A stretch of DNA of 64,000 bases. Origin: Georhizobium profundi. Lineage in GTDB: Bacteria; Pseudomonadota; Alphaproteobacteria; Rhizobiales; Rhizobiaceae. The notes beneath the pieces are model-generated. The model saw only the letters and a list, made by a program, of their open reading frames with translations. It was not told the origin of the DNA and did no database searches. Positions within the stretch are counted from its first letter, which is position 1, and the number at the start of each line of letters is the position of its first letter. The stretch lies in assembly GCF_003952725.1 (NCBI RefSeq), contig NZ_CP032509.1, positions 3,310,001-3,374,000 on the forward strand, in the 5' to 3' direction. Below, in pieces: positions 41,987 through 50,911 of the stretch. The position numbers and the translations under genes were made by a program.

Positions 41987-42093
41987 CGAGGGGCTCTTTC
42001 GTCTTGTCGGATTTCGCCGGTCAGATATCGGCGGAAAGCCACGTTTCGTTTCCATCTCCCGGTTCAAGCCGCGGAGCCAAGAGGCTGAAAGAC

Positions 42094-43068
42094 ATGACGA
42101 AATGCAGCGTTGTCATTCCCTATTACCAGCGCGAGCCCGGCATTCTGCGCCGTGCGCTGGCCTCTGTCTTTGCCCAGACGCACGCGAATTTTGACGTCAT
42201 CGTGGTGGATGACGAATCCCCTTGCCCTATCGAAACGGAGCTTGATGGGATCAATCCGGGGCAGTTGGACCGGCTGATCATCGTCAAACAGCCAAATGGT
42301 GGGCCGGGAGCGGCCAGAAATGCCGGATTGGACCGTGTTCCAGCGGATTCCGACTATGTGGCCTTCCTCGATTCCGATGATGAATGGACGCCCGACCATC
42401 TGAAAATTGCGCTCTCTGCGCTGTCACTTTTTGATGCCCAGTGTTATTTCGCCGCGATCGGGGGCGGTGACGCCTTCCATTACCATTTCGACATGACGGC
42501 GCTCAGCCAACGGACAGAACTGTCCCGGCTCTCGGACGACCCGCCGATCTTCGAAGCGGTAGATCTTCCTGGCGTGATGCTCGAAAACTGGAGCTTCATG
42601 CACCTGTCCTGCATGGTGATTGCCGCCCCGCTCTTTCGAACCATCCGGTTCGAGGCAAGCCTCAGGCTGGCCGCGGAGGACGTGCTCTTTTTCTATGAAT
42701 GCGTGCGCAAGGCCAGCCGGTCGATCCTCAGCGACACGCCCGGTGCGGTGCGTGGCGAAGGGCTCAACATCTTCCACGGTGTCGACAACACCTCGCCGCA
42801 GTTCCTGAAGCAACAATTCAACACCTGGGCTGCGCTCGACCGGCTGGAGCGGCAGTTCGACCACGCGCCGAAGGACCTTGCCTCGATTGAAGGCTACAAG
42901 CAGACCGCCCGTCGCCAGGCGCTGTGGGGGCAAGCAAAGCTCATCAAGCACCGCCGACCGCCTCAGCTCGGCGAGCTGGCCCGATGGGCCTGGCGCGATC
43001 CGAAGCTCATGGCGAGCGCGTTTGGCCTTGCCCTATCAAAATTCAGGAAGCAGGCGGAGCGGCCATGA
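42094..43068 (+). CDS. exoW: ExoW: glycosyltransferase family 2
   Basis: A 324-residue GT-A enzyme with CSVVIPYYQREPGILRRALASVFAQ (4-28), VVDDESPCP near 37 and the DSDDEW metal site near 93-98. ExoW is the Sinorhizobium beta-1,3-glucosyltransferase that adds the seventh sugar. It overlaps exoV by four bases (ATGA). The ATG at 42094 begins the typical strand; upstream sequence in this frame overlaps the divergent exoT promoter and is not family-like. Confidence 0.87.
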   Translation: MTKCSVVIPYYQREPGILRRALASVFAQTHANFDVIVVDDESPCPIETELDGINPGQLDRLIIVKQPNGGPGAARNAGLDRVPADSDYVAFLDSDDEWTPDHLKIALSALSLFDAQCYFAAIGGGDAFHYHFDMTALSQRTELSRLSDDPPIFEAVDLPGVMLENWSFMHLSCMVIAAPLFRTIRFEASLRLAAEDVLFFYECVRKASRSILSDTPGAVRGEGLNIFHGVDNTSPQFLKQQFNTWAALDRLERQFDHAPKDLASIEGYKQTARRQALWGQAKLIKHRRPPQLGELARWAWRDPKLMASAFGLALSKFRKQAERP

Positions 43069-44018
43069 CACCTTTCTATTGGGAATCCGACCACGGCAAT
43101 TTCGGTGACGATCTCAATCTCTGGCTCTGGGACTTCCTGCTGCCGGGCTTTCGCGATGTGGCACCCGATGTGCTGCTCGTCGGCGTCGGGACGGTTCTGA
43201 ATGCGGATCTCTTGCAAAGCGGCGGGCGCAAGCTCGTCATCGGATCCGGATTCGGCTACGGCGCGCTGCCTGACATGAGCGACACGTCGCTCTGGGACAT
43301 CCGCTGCGTGCGTGGCCCGTTGACGGCTGAAAAGGTCGGCTTGCCGGAAGCGCTCGGCATCATCGATCCGGCGGTGATGGTCGCCGACATGCCGGAATTC
43401 CAATCGATCAAGCGCAATGGCGGCACGATCTTCGTGCCGCACTGGGAATCGACGATCGGCAGCCTCTGGCCCGAACTCTGCCGTCTGGCGGGGATGGGGT
43501 ATGTCGATCCCTGCGGGGAAGCGAAATCGGTGATCCGCGCCATCGCGAGCGCGGAACTGGTCGTCGCAGAATCGATGCATGCGGCCATCCTCGCCGACGC
43601 ATTCCGGGTGCCGTGGGTCGCGGTAACGACCTCGAACAGCATCAACAGTTTCAAATGGACCGATTGGGCTCGCTCGGTCGGCGTGGAATATGCACCGCGG
43701 CGGCTGCCGATCTCGTCGCGCGCCGAGGCTATCGCAAAGGGTGCATCCTTCTGGGGTGTGGATTTCGCCAACCGGAAAATGACTGCCACCGCCCCCTCTC
43801 CGGACGGAACGACAGTGCTCGAGCGGCACGCTCCTGCCGATCAGGCCGGCAGCTCCGGTTTGCGGCAGTTGACGAAGCAAATCCTTTCGGGTCCGGCGAC
43901 GCTTGCACTTTGGCGAGCAGCGCGAGCACCCGCGCGGCTCAGCGACGAAGCGCGCCTGAATGAGCGCAAAGCGCGCTTCTCCGCCGTGCTCGACGATATC
44001 CGCAGAGATTATTTCTAA
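43065..44018 (+). CDS. exoV: ExoV: polysaccharide pyruvyl transferase
   Basis: A 317-residue enzyme starting TPFYWESDHGNFGDDLNLWLWDFLLPG, the PS_pyruv_trans signature also seen in ExoV and CsaB. VRGPLTAEKVGLPEALGIIDPAVMV near 84-108 and VAESMHAAILADAFRVPWVAV near 168-188 are further conserved blocks. It transfers pyruvate as a ketal to the terminal glucose of the repeat, which gives the polymer acidic groups. Translation is coupled to exoW. It is convergent with exoU, 18 bases apart. Confidence 0.9.
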   Translation: MTPFYWESDHGNFGDDLNLWLWDFLLPGFRDVAPDVLLVGVGTVLNADLLQSGGRKLVIGSGFGYGALPDMSDTSLWDIRCVRGPLTAEKVGLPEALGIIDPAVMVADMPEFQSIKRNGGTIFVPHWESTIGSLWPELCRLAGMGYVDPCGEAKSVIRAIASAELVVAESMHAAILADAFRVPWVAVTTSNSINSFKWTDWARSVGVEYAPRRLPISSRAEAIAKGASFWGVDFANRKMTATAPSPDGTTVLERHAPADQAGSSGLRQLTKQILSGPATLALWRAARAPARLSDEARLNERKARFSAVLDDIRRDYF

Positions 44019-44036
44019 GGCGTTGACTAGAAGCGA

Positions 44037-45059
44037 CTATTCTTCGTCGGCGTTCCGCGCGGGAAGCAGATAGCGCGGCAGGATCGCCGGTGTTTTCGCG
44101 TTGCTTCGGGAGAGCCGAGCCCGCCTCTTGTCGCGCAGGACATCGGTCATCACGTGCCAAAGGGTGCGCGGACGTCCGAGAAGCTGAGCAACGGAAGCGC
44201 TGAGGCCGATCTCCTTCTTCCTGTCGAGGAACGATCGAAGGTCGTGGCGCCTGCGGATCTGCGCCTCGTGCCGGGAAAGCGCTCCTCGTTCCTCGGCAGT
44301 CAGCTCGAACTCTGCACCAATGCGCTGATCGGCCTCGTAGAGCATTTTCAGGTCGACCGTGCGGTGGCGACCGCTCAGCGAATTCGCCCGTACGGTCGCG
44401 CCATAGCCACAAGTATGGACCACGCGGTATCGGGCGCCGCTCGCTAGCGCACGCAGATAGAGATCATAGTCCTCCCCCAGCCGCATCGTCTCGTCATAGC
44501 GCAGCCCGTGGCGGTCGAGAAAAGCACGCTTCATCACCGGCTTGAGAAATCCGATCTCCGCGCGCTCGACGCCGGGCTGCGAAATATTGCCTTCGATGAA
44601 CTGCAGCGTCGTGAGCGTGTAGGCATCTTCGGCGATGTCGGCCACGTCGAGAGGCGCATCGGCTTGCGCGGCATCGATGAGCAGGATGTTGTCTGCGATG
44701 AAATCCCAGTCGGCGGATTGACGAAGAAGCCGCTGAAATCGACCCGGCAGGATAAAATCGTCAGCATCCAGAATGGCGACGAACGCGGCGCTTGACGCTT
44801 CGAGCGCCCGATTACGGGCATAGGAAGGGCCGGCATTTTCAGGCAGTGAAATGACCTTCAAGCGACCGCTGCCATCGTCAACTGACGTGGCCACCGCGGC
44901 TGTCGCATCGCTCGAGCCGTCGTCGACCACGATCACTTCGCCGACTTCTGGTTCGTCGAGCGCTGAGCGAACAGCCCGGGCGATTGTTGCCGAGGCGTTC
45001 ATTGCTGCGATGATGACGCAGACCGGGGCCTCCGGCTTGCTGCCCGCGGGAATTGCCAT
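44037..45059 (-). CDS. exoU: ExoU: glycosyltransferase family 2
   Basis: A 340-residue GT-A enzyme with VCVIIAAMNASATIARAVRSAL (13-34), VVDDGSSDAT near 44 and the LDADDF metal site near 98. It resembles ExoO in layout. ExoU of Sinorhizobium adds the sixth sugar (beta-1,6-glucose). It stands alone on the minus strand with a 107-base gap behind exoX. The C-terminal 60 residues are strongly basic and may contact the membrane. Confidence 0.87.
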   Translation of the reverse strand: MAIPAGSKPEAPVCVIIAAMNASATIARAVRSALDEPEVGEVIVVDDGSSDATAAVATSVDDGSGRLKVISLPENAGPSYARNRALEASSAAFVAILDADDFILPGRFQRLLRQSADWDFIADNILLIDAAQADAPLDVADIAEDAYTLTTLQFIEGNISQPGVERAEIGFLKPVMKRAFLDRHGLRYDETMRLGEDYDLYLRALASGARYRVVHTCGYGATVRANSLSGRHRTVDLKMLYEADQRIGAEFELTAEERGALSRHEAQIRRRHDLRSFLDRKKEIGLSASVAQLLGRPRTLWHVMTDVLRDKRRARLSRSNAKTPAILPRYLLPARNADEE

Positions 45060-45166
45060 CTCGGGCCTCTCTCGTCATGGAGCGATCCGCCATTGGCGGC
45101 GGTGTCCTGCCGTGATTTCCGAAAACTATGGCGAAATGGTGCTGTGCAGCAACCGTGCAGGTGCCG

Positions 45167-45466
45167 CTAATGCCGGGGGCGGGTCACGGTACCGATGGGG
45201 CGAGAGGACGAGCTGTCAGTATTGTCTGCAGCGCTGGGGTGTTGGGTGCGACCTTCACGTTCGGCGCGTTGCGCGGCTTCGTTTTCCTTCCCGCTATCGC
45301 GCCAGACCATGAACAAGATTGCCGCAAAATAGCCGACCTGGATCGTCACGGCGCAAATGGCGGTGCTGACGAAGGTTGTCCAGGCGGATTGCGTCAACGC
45401 AAAGGTTGCAATCGCAAAAACGACGAGCGTTGCGATCATACCGCGAAAGAAAAGCAGAAAGGACAT
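45167..45466 (-). CDS. exoX: ExoX: small membrane repressor of EPS synthesis
   Basis: A 99-residue protein, the usual length of ExoX/SyrA-type EPS production repressors. Two hydrophobic helices (about 3-24 and 30-52, ending VGYFAAILFMVWRDS) are followed by a charged, Ser/Asp-rich tail. ExoX acts after transcription by opposing ExoY, so the exoX/exoY ratio sets EPS output. The ATG at 45466 is preceded by a GAGGCGG site; longer readings add non-family sequence. Its 5-prime side faces the same A/T-rich 540-base region that precedes exoY, so the two opposing genes share one control region. Confidence 0.82.
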   Translation of the reverse strand: MSFLLFFRGMIATLVVFAIATFALTQSAWTTFVSTAICAVTIQVGYFAAILFMVWRDSGKENEAAQRAEREGRTQHPSAADNTDSSSSRPIGTVTRPRH

Positions 45467-46006
45467 TACCCGCCTCGCCCAGACATCAAAGATGGTCGCA
45501 GCGGCCCGCCAAGCCCTGAACCTACCCACTCACAGAAAGTCGGACTGATCGGCTGCATCCTCCAATGACAAGCCATCCGCTCTGCGAGCCCGACCTTCAA
45601 CATATCCCACATAGCCGCGCTACCGCAATGTTCCATATGGATCGTTTGGTTGCGCTGCATCATTATCGGCGAGGACATTTAAGCAAAATCAGAAATATTT
45701 GGTAAACTGGACACCATCAATTCGCATGTTAAATTCTGTATATCTCGCTGAACTCCGCCTAATCCACGCTCAATGGAATTATATGAAACAATATATCTCT
45801 ATAATCACGTTCATTAGCCGCGACGATTAATTCTATTTTTGATTTTTATCAACGAGGATATTCGTGCTTTGTATCGCAACGTCACAAAATATGATCGATA
45901 AGAGCTCAGCGGTCTGAATAACGGCACACATCTGACTTAACCACCACACTCAGGGGTGTTTATGATGCACCGCAGCAGAAGCGCGGTGTTGAAGTTGGAG
46001 AGTGTC
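45467..46006. promoter_or_regulatory. A/T-rich divergent control region between exoX and exoY
   Basis: This 540-base gap holds no convincing gene. From about 45680 to 45900 it is clearly richer in A/T than the coding DNA around it, with repeated ATAT-type patches (for example 45781-45802) and a TATGAT element near 45889. In Sinorhizobium the exoX-exoY gap is a main control point for succinoglycan through MucR, ExoR/ChvI-dependent and other inputs. Specific operators cannot be assigned from one sequence. Confidence 0.6.
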
Positions 46007-46687
46007 ATGAAGCCAGTCGCCAGATGGTCCGCTCGCGCGGACCACCTCAGTACTTTGTCGTCTATGCCGCCCGCGATTGGAGGCGCGGGAAAGCGCGGGT
46101 TCGACATCGTCTGTGCCTTGTCAGCCATCATTGTTCTTGCGCCGCTGCTCTGCATGCTCGCGCTGCTCGTCAAAGCTTCAGACGGCGGCAGCGTCTTCTA
46201 CGCGCATAAGAGAATTGGCCGGCATGGGCTGCTATTCGGCTGCCTGAAGTTCCGCACGATGGCCGAAAACGGCGATGAATTGCTTACACAGCATCTTGCT
46301 ACGTGCCCGGATAGCCGTATCGAGTGGCAGAAGACCCGCAAGCTGAAGGATGATCCGCGCGTCACGCGCGTTGGGCGCGTATTGCGCAAGCTCAGCCTCG
46401 ACGAACTGCCGCAGCTCTTCAATATTCTGCTCGGCGATATGAGCGTTGTCGGGCCGCGTCCCGTGGTGCAATCCGAACTCGACCTCTACGGCAATGCCGC
46501 AGCGCACTATCTACAGTCGCGACCGGGGCTTACCGGCCTCTGGCAGGTTTCGGGCCGCAATGACGTGTCCTACCAGCAGCGCATCGAGTTCGACCGGCAT
46601 TATGTCGAGAACTGGTCATTTTACACCGACATCAAGATCATCGCGATGACGATACCCGCCGTTTGCGCGTCGCGCGGCAGCTACTGA
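46007..46687 (+). CDS. exoY: ExoY: undecaprenyl-phosphate galactosephosphotransferase
   Basis: A 226-residue membrane transferase that starts repeat-unit synthesis by loading galactose-1-phosphate on the lipid carrier. A single membrane helix (about 32-56) follows the KRGFDIVCAL motif. The catalytic bacterial sugar transferase domain has KFRTM, LRKLSLDELPQLFNILLGDMSVVGPRP and RPGLTGLWQVSGR. The ATG at 46007 has ggagag upstream and gives the 226 residues I recall for Sinorhizobium ExoY; starts at 45956-45965 are possible. An 8-bp hairpin lies in codons 7-13. Confidence 0.92.
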   Translation: MKPVARWSARADHLSTLSSMPPAIGGAGKRGFDIVCALSAIIVLAPLLCMLALLVKASDGGSVFYAHKRIGRHGLLFGCLKFRTMAENGDELLTQHLATCPDSRIEWQKTRKLKDDPRVTRVGRVLRKLSLDELPQLFNILLGDMSVVGPRPVVQSELDLYGNAAAHYLQSRPGLTGLWQVSGRNDVSYQQRIEFDRHYVENWSFYTDIKIIAMTIPAVCASRGSY

Positions 46688-46731
46688 CGCCTCGACGAGA
46701 CGGGTGCAGCTGAAATCCAAGGACAGAGACG

Positions 46732-47985
46732 ATGCATTTCTTCGCAGGCATGCACAAACGCTTCCTGGGCTATCTGGTCGGTATGCTGGTCGCCTCCGCG
46801 GCGCCACTGACCGCAGCAGCTCAGGACTACACGCTAGGCACCATGGACAAGGTCACCGTCCGCGTCGTCGAATGGCAAACGACGGAAGGCGCGGTGCGCG
46901 ACTGGTCGTCCGTGTCCGGAGACTACACGGTGGGACCATCCGGCCGCATTTCGGTGCCGTTCGTCGGAGACATCGAGGCAGCCGGCAAGACCACCCAGGA
47001 ACTTGCCGCAACGATCGGTGACGCGCTTCAGCAGACGCTTGGCCTCATGGATCGTCCCGAGGCAGCGGTCGAGCTTGCCGAGTTCCGCCCGATCTTCATG
47101 GCCGGCGACGTCGAAACACCCGGTCGCTACCCGTTCGATCCGAATTTGACCGTCCTCAAGGCGGTGAGCATCGCCGGCGGGATCCGCCGATCGACCGACA
47201 CGGGCATGCGACTGGAACGCGATTTCATCAATGCCAGCGGCCAGCGGGACGTTCTGGCTGTCGAGCGTTCCAGACTGATCGCCAAACGCGCGCGGCTTCT
47301 CGCCGAGAGCTCGGGCCGTGACGAGATCGAGTTTCCTGCCGAGCTGAGCTCGAGCGAGGAAGGCCAGCGCTTGATTGAAAGCGAGCGGGCCTTCATGACC
47401 TCGCGCGCGCAACGCCTTGCCGTTCAACTGGCCGAGATCGACGATCTGAAGTCTCTGCTCGAGAGCGAGATAGCCGCGCTTGAGCGAAAGATCGAAACCC
47501 AGCAGCGCCAGACCGACCTTGCGCGGGACGAGCTTACGGGCATCGGCGATCTCGCGACGCGGGGGCTGGTCGTCAATGAGCGTGTGCTGTCGCTGGAACG
47601 TCAGATTGCCGATCTGGAGGGCCGTGTGCTCGATATGGAGACGGCTGCGCTGCGTGCGCGCCAGTCGATCGCCGAGGCGACCCAGGACGCCAATGCCCTG
47701 CGCGATGACTACGAGACGGGCATCTCTCAGGATCTGCAACAGACGGAAGCCGAGCTGAACGCGACGGAGTTGAAGATCACGACGCAGGGCAATCTGATCC
47801 TCGAAGCATTGGCACGTGCCCCGGAAGCGGCCGCCGGTGCATCTTCCGGTGATCAACTCCAGATCGGCTATGTCATCGTGCGCGACACCAATGGTGAAGT
47901 GGCCGAGCTTCCGGCAAACGAGAACACCCCGGTGCTGCCTGGCGATGTCGTGAAGGTCGATATACAGCCCGTGGCAAGCCAGTAG
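46732..47985 (+). CDS. exoF: ExoF: outer-membrane polysaccharide export protein family
   Basis: A 417-residue secreted protein with a signal peptide (1-30). A polysaccharide export domain (YTLGTMDKVTVRVVEW to FVGDIEAAG, about 33-85) is followed by an SLBB-like segment (FMAGDVETPGRYPFDPNLTVLKAVSIAGGI, about 122-152). A long charged coiled coil spans about 200-350, and PVLPGDVVKVDIQP lies at the end. ExoF is needed with ExoY for the first galactose step and for export. It lies 44 bases after exoY and 12 before exoQ. Confidence 0.88.
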   Translation: MHFFAGMHKRFLGYLVGMLVASAAPLTAAAQDYTLGTMDKVTVRVVEWQTTEGAVRDWSSVSGDYTVGPSGRISVPFVGDIEAAGKTTQELAATIGDALQQTLGLMDRPEAAVELAEFRPIFMAGDVETPGRYPFDPNLTVLKAVSIAGGIRRSTDTGMRLERDFINASGQRDVLAVERSRLIAKRARLLAESSGRDEIEFPAELSSSEEGQRLIESERAFMTSRAQRLAVQLAEIDDLKSLLESEIAALERKIETQQRQTDLARDELTGIGDLATRGLVVNERVLSLERQIADLEGRVLDMETAALRARQSIAEATQDANALRDDYETGISQDLQQTEAELNATELKITTQGNLILEALARAPEAAAGASSGDQLQIGYVIVRDTNGEVAELPANENTPVLPGDVVKVDIQPVASQ

Positions 47986-47997
47986 ATGGACCGCTAG

Positions 47998-49287
47998 ATG
48001 CGCATCGCCAAAGCGCACTTTCTCGATCCAGGCTCGAACGGTCCTTACTGCGTCGCGGCGCTGGCACTATCGATCGTGGTCTTCGCCTATTCGACGATCT
48101 TCGGCCAGATAGCGGTGCTCGCCTTCTATGGCGTGTGGCTGCTTCTCGTCGCCGTAGATTATCGCCGCGCGCTCGGCAATCCCTGGAACTACGCGTGGAT
48201 CCTGGCTTTCTGCATTTTTTGCGGATTTTCTGTCTTCTGGTCGCTCGCGCCAAGCGTCAGCGCCCGCGGGGCGGTGCAATATGCCTCGCACATTTTCTGC
48301 GCGATCATCGCGGCACGGGTCTGCTCTGACCGGACTTTGACAATCGGCGTACTCGTTGGCGTGCTGGTCGTGCTGCTCTATTCGTTTGCGTTCGGCGGTT
48401 ACCACTACGACGCCATCGACGGGACCTACAGCTTCGTTGGCGCCTTCGCTTCCAAGAACCAGTTGGGCTTCTACGCCTCTCTCGGCGTCTTCTTCGCCGG
48501 GATCTGCATCTTCGCCATTCCATTCGGCATCATGACGAAAGGATTTGCCGCAGCCATCGGGCTGCTGTCGGCCTATGCACTGGTCGCTTCGCAGTCGGCG
48601 ACCTCCATCATCGGCGTGGCGCTGACGATGGTCGTGCTCGTCCTGCTGAGGCTGATCTTGACGTTTCGTCCGGCCATGCGGCGCGCCGGTTTCATTGCAG
48701 CACTCATCCTCGGTGTGGGGCTGGCGGTCGTCGCCGTGAATGCCGGCGCGATCGACGGCGTGCTCGGTCTTTTCGGCAAGGATGCGACGCTGACGGGCCG
48801 AACCTATCTCTGGTCGGAGGGAATGGCTGCGTTTCGCGAGGCGCCGCTTCTCGGCACCGGCTATCAAGCCTATTGGGTCCAGGGATTTGCGGAGGCGGAA
48901 CGCCTGTGGGCCGAATTCTATATCGGTTCGCGCAGCGGCTTCCACTTCCATAACACCTATATCGAGGCCCTCGTGGAACTGGGCGCAATCGGCTTCGTGC
49001 TGCTTGTCGCGACCTTGCTGACCATCGTGGTCGGCCACCTCTTGCGCGTGCTCAATCGCGACCATGACCGCTCGTCCTACATTCTTCTGGGATTGATGGT
49101 GCTGATGGTGATCCGCTCCTTCGCCGAGGTCGATAGCCTGTATCCGTATTCGGTCGGCTCCTTCCTGGTGTATTTCGCCGGCAGTCGCTTGGCCCGCAAG
49201 GAAAGCCCGCAAAGCGCCAAGGCGGCAGGGTCACGCCTTGATGCACGTTCGCCCGGGCCGGGCATGGAAGCCGCCCGTCTGAGCTAG
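47998..49287 (+). CDS. exoQ: ExoQ: Wzy-type repeat-unit polymerase
   Basis: A 429-residue polytopic membrane protein with about 11 helices and the O-antigen ligase/polymerase (Wzy_C) loop near 250-330. The loop includes LTGRTYLWSEGMAAFREAPLLGTGYQAYW and the HFHNTYIEALVELG block used in catalysis. ExoQ joins octasaccharide repeats into high-molecular-weight polymer. It is the last exo gene here; exoZ and exoB, which follow exoQ in Sinorhizobium, are not present. A 6-bp perfect stem (GCCGCA / TGCGGC, 49295-49310) lies just after the stop. Confidence 0.9.
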   Translation: MRIAKAHFLDPGSNGPYCVAALALSIVVFAYSTIFGQIAVLAFYGVWLLLVAVDYRRALGNPWNYAWILAFCIFCGFSVFWSLAPSVSARGAVQYASHIFCAIIAARVCSDRTLTIGVLVGVLVVLLYSFAFGGYHYDAIDGTYSFVGAFASKNQLGFYASLGVFFAGICIFAIPFGIMTKGFAAAIGLLSAYALVASQSATSIIGVALTMVVLVLLRLILTFRPAMRRAGFIAALILGVGLAVVAVNAGAIDGVLGLFGKDATLTGRTYLWSEGMAAFREAPLLGTGYQAYWVQGFAEAERLWAEFYIGSRSGFHFHNTYIEALVELGAIGFVLLVATLLTIVVGHLLRVLNRDHDRSSYILLGLMVLMVIRSFAEVDSLYPYSVGSFLVYFAGSRLARKESPQSAKAAGSRLDARSPGPGMEAARLS

Positions 49288-49369
49288 CCGAAGAGCCGCA
49301 TGGGTGCGGCGACGCATCACAGGCTTCGGCTGCACTCGAATTTCGAACTGGACCAGAAGGACAACAAGA

Positions 49370-49714
49370 ATGAACGCCTGGAACTTTCGGATCCGGTCCA
49401 GAGATCGGGACAAAGAGACCGACAGGCGGCGCCTCGACCGCCTTGCGGAACTATCGACGACCCTGTTCCACGAAGTGCGGCGCGAGAGCGACGGCATTCG
49501 TCGGCGATACGAAGCAGCCGTGGGGGACGCCGCCTTCGCGATGGAAGCGCAGGCCGCCGAAAGCGATCAGCGCAAACTGGAAGGTCGTATCGATGATCTG
49601 ACTGACACGGTTCTGTCTTGCGAAGCGCGCCTGCGGGATCTCGATGTTCAGGCCGAATTCTATCAGGACATTCTGCAGCGGATTGCCACTTACCGATCTT
49701 CGAGCGACGTTTGA
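49370..49714 (+). CDS. Small charged coiled-coil protein of unknown function
   Basis: A 114-residue, strongly charged and mostly helical protein with no Cys-rich, membrane or export features. Residues 20-105 have heptad-like spacing (LAELSTTLFHEVRRE, LEGRIDDLTDTVLSCEARLRDLDVQ), suggesting a coiled coil. The ATG at 49370 has AAGGAC upstream. It follows exoQ by 82 bases and may belong to the EPS transcript. I do not recognise the family. Its end overlaps the convergent membrane-protein gene by 25 bases. Confidence 0.5.
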   Translation: MNAWNFRIRSRDRDKETDRRRLDRLAELSTTLFHEVRRESDGIRRRYEAAVGDAAFAMEAQAAESDQRKLEGRIDDLTDTVLSCEARLRDLDVQAEFYQDILQRIATYRSSSDV

Positions 49715-50373
49715 CGAAAGCCGTCTTGCGGCACGCTGCGCAACGCCTTCTGGCTCGTGATCACGAGGTAGGCGGTGAGGAACATGATGCCAAGAAGCTT
49801 GAAGCTTTCTTCGATGAACACCTGCCCCGCGAACTCGACCGGCACGACATCGACGACCATCGAACAGCCGAATGCCGCGACGCAGGCGACCAGCAGCAGC
49901 CATGGCGTTCTTCCCTGCAGAAGCCAGGCTCGATAGCACGTCGCAGCCAGCAGAATGGCATGGGGACCGAGCACCAGGATTTCCGGGATACCGGTCGCTG
50001 CAATCGATTCATGCAGCATTAGAAGATCGTCCAGGCCCATGACCGCGGCAAAGCAGCCTCCGGCCAGGAGCAGACCGCTGAACGCCTTTTCCTGGGTATG
50101 TCTTAGGGCAGCGAAGGCCTGAAGCGCGCCAACTGCTCCGGCAATCCACAGGACGATCCCGAGATTTGAGACGAGGCCGAAATAGTTCGGATTGTTAGCG
50201 ATCGCGTTGGGATCGCGCACCAGCTGATAATGGTCCACGCCCCACCATTGGTCGGCGACCAGCACGAGCGCGCAGATTGCAGCGGCGACGATGACGATGC
50301 CTACCCCAACCTTGATATCGTCGGATGCGATCGGCAGTCGCGAAGAGGCAATGCGAACCGCAGGTACAGCCAT
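49690..50373 (-). CDS. Seven-helix membrane protein of unknown function
   Basis: A 227-residue protein with six to seven predicted helices. Conserved-looking polar residues sit in helices: GLDDLLMLHE near 116-125, GPHAILL near 139-145 and FIEESFKLLG near 191-200. Together the Asp, His and Glu residues could form a metal site, reminiscent of ceramidase-like hydrolase folds, but I cannot place it in a family. The ATG at 50373 is preferred to a TTG upstream. It has no operon partner on its strand. Confidence 0.55.
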   Translation of the reverse strand: MAVPAVRIASSRLPIASDDIKVGVGIVIVAAAICALVLVADQWWGVDHYQLVRDPNAIANNPNYFGLVSNLGIVLWIAGAVGALQAFAALRHTQEKAFSGLLLAGGCFAAVMGLDDLLMLHESIAATGIPEILVLGPHAILLAATCYRAWLLQGRTPWLLLVACVAAFGCSMVVDVVPVEFAGQVFIEESFKLLGIMFLTAYLVITSQKALRSVPQDGFRQTSLEDR

Positions 50374-50535
50374 GGCCGACAATCTCCATCGCAACGCTAC
50401 ACGCCACGTCGAGGACGATCATCATGCAGTTCATGACAGTTTTGTGACGTTCATTGCGACAGTTGCATGATGGATCTGTCGGCTCCTGGAAACGCAGGTG
50501 TCGTGGTAGGCCTGCAGCTCTGCTAGCGTGGAACG

Positions 50536-50823
50536 ATGAGCAGCCCAACGCACCAGCATTGCAGCCTCGTCGTTCCGGCGCTTCGCGAGCGTAATGGGCA
50601 ATTGACCGACGTACTGCTTTCGGGCGGGCGAACTGTCAGCGTTTACAACATAGCCTGGGGCCAGGATCTCGGTGACGATTTCGAACATGTCACGACAAAT
50701 ATCTCACCCGGCATAGGCGGCGCGACCGTCGACATGTTCTTTACCGACGAGATCGAAAAGGTCGTTGCCCCCGAAACCGGCGCGGTGATCTGGCGATCGG
50801 ACGGCACGCCCACCGTCCGATAG
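50536..50823 (+). CDS. Small hypothetical protein
   Basis: A 95-residue soluble protein with alternating strand-like segments (GRTVSVYNIAWGQDLGDDFEHVTTNISPGIGGATVDMFFTDEIEKVVAPETG). There is no signal peptide or helix-turn-helix. The ribosome binding site is poor, and the start lies in a region with no operon context. The even strand pattern and the balanced composition make it look like a real gene, but I do not recognise it. Confidence 0.45.
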   Translation: MSSPTHQHCSLVVPALRERNGQLTDVLLSGGRTVSVYNIAWGQDLGDDFEHVTTNISPGIGGATVDMFFTDEIEKVVAPETGAVIWRSDGTPTVR

Positions 50824-50911
50824 CTGCGCTGATCAGGGCCACTCTGAATGGGACTTGACGGACCCCGCAATGACCTCTGACATGACTGCTGCTAACGGCT
50901 GAGAAAAATCC

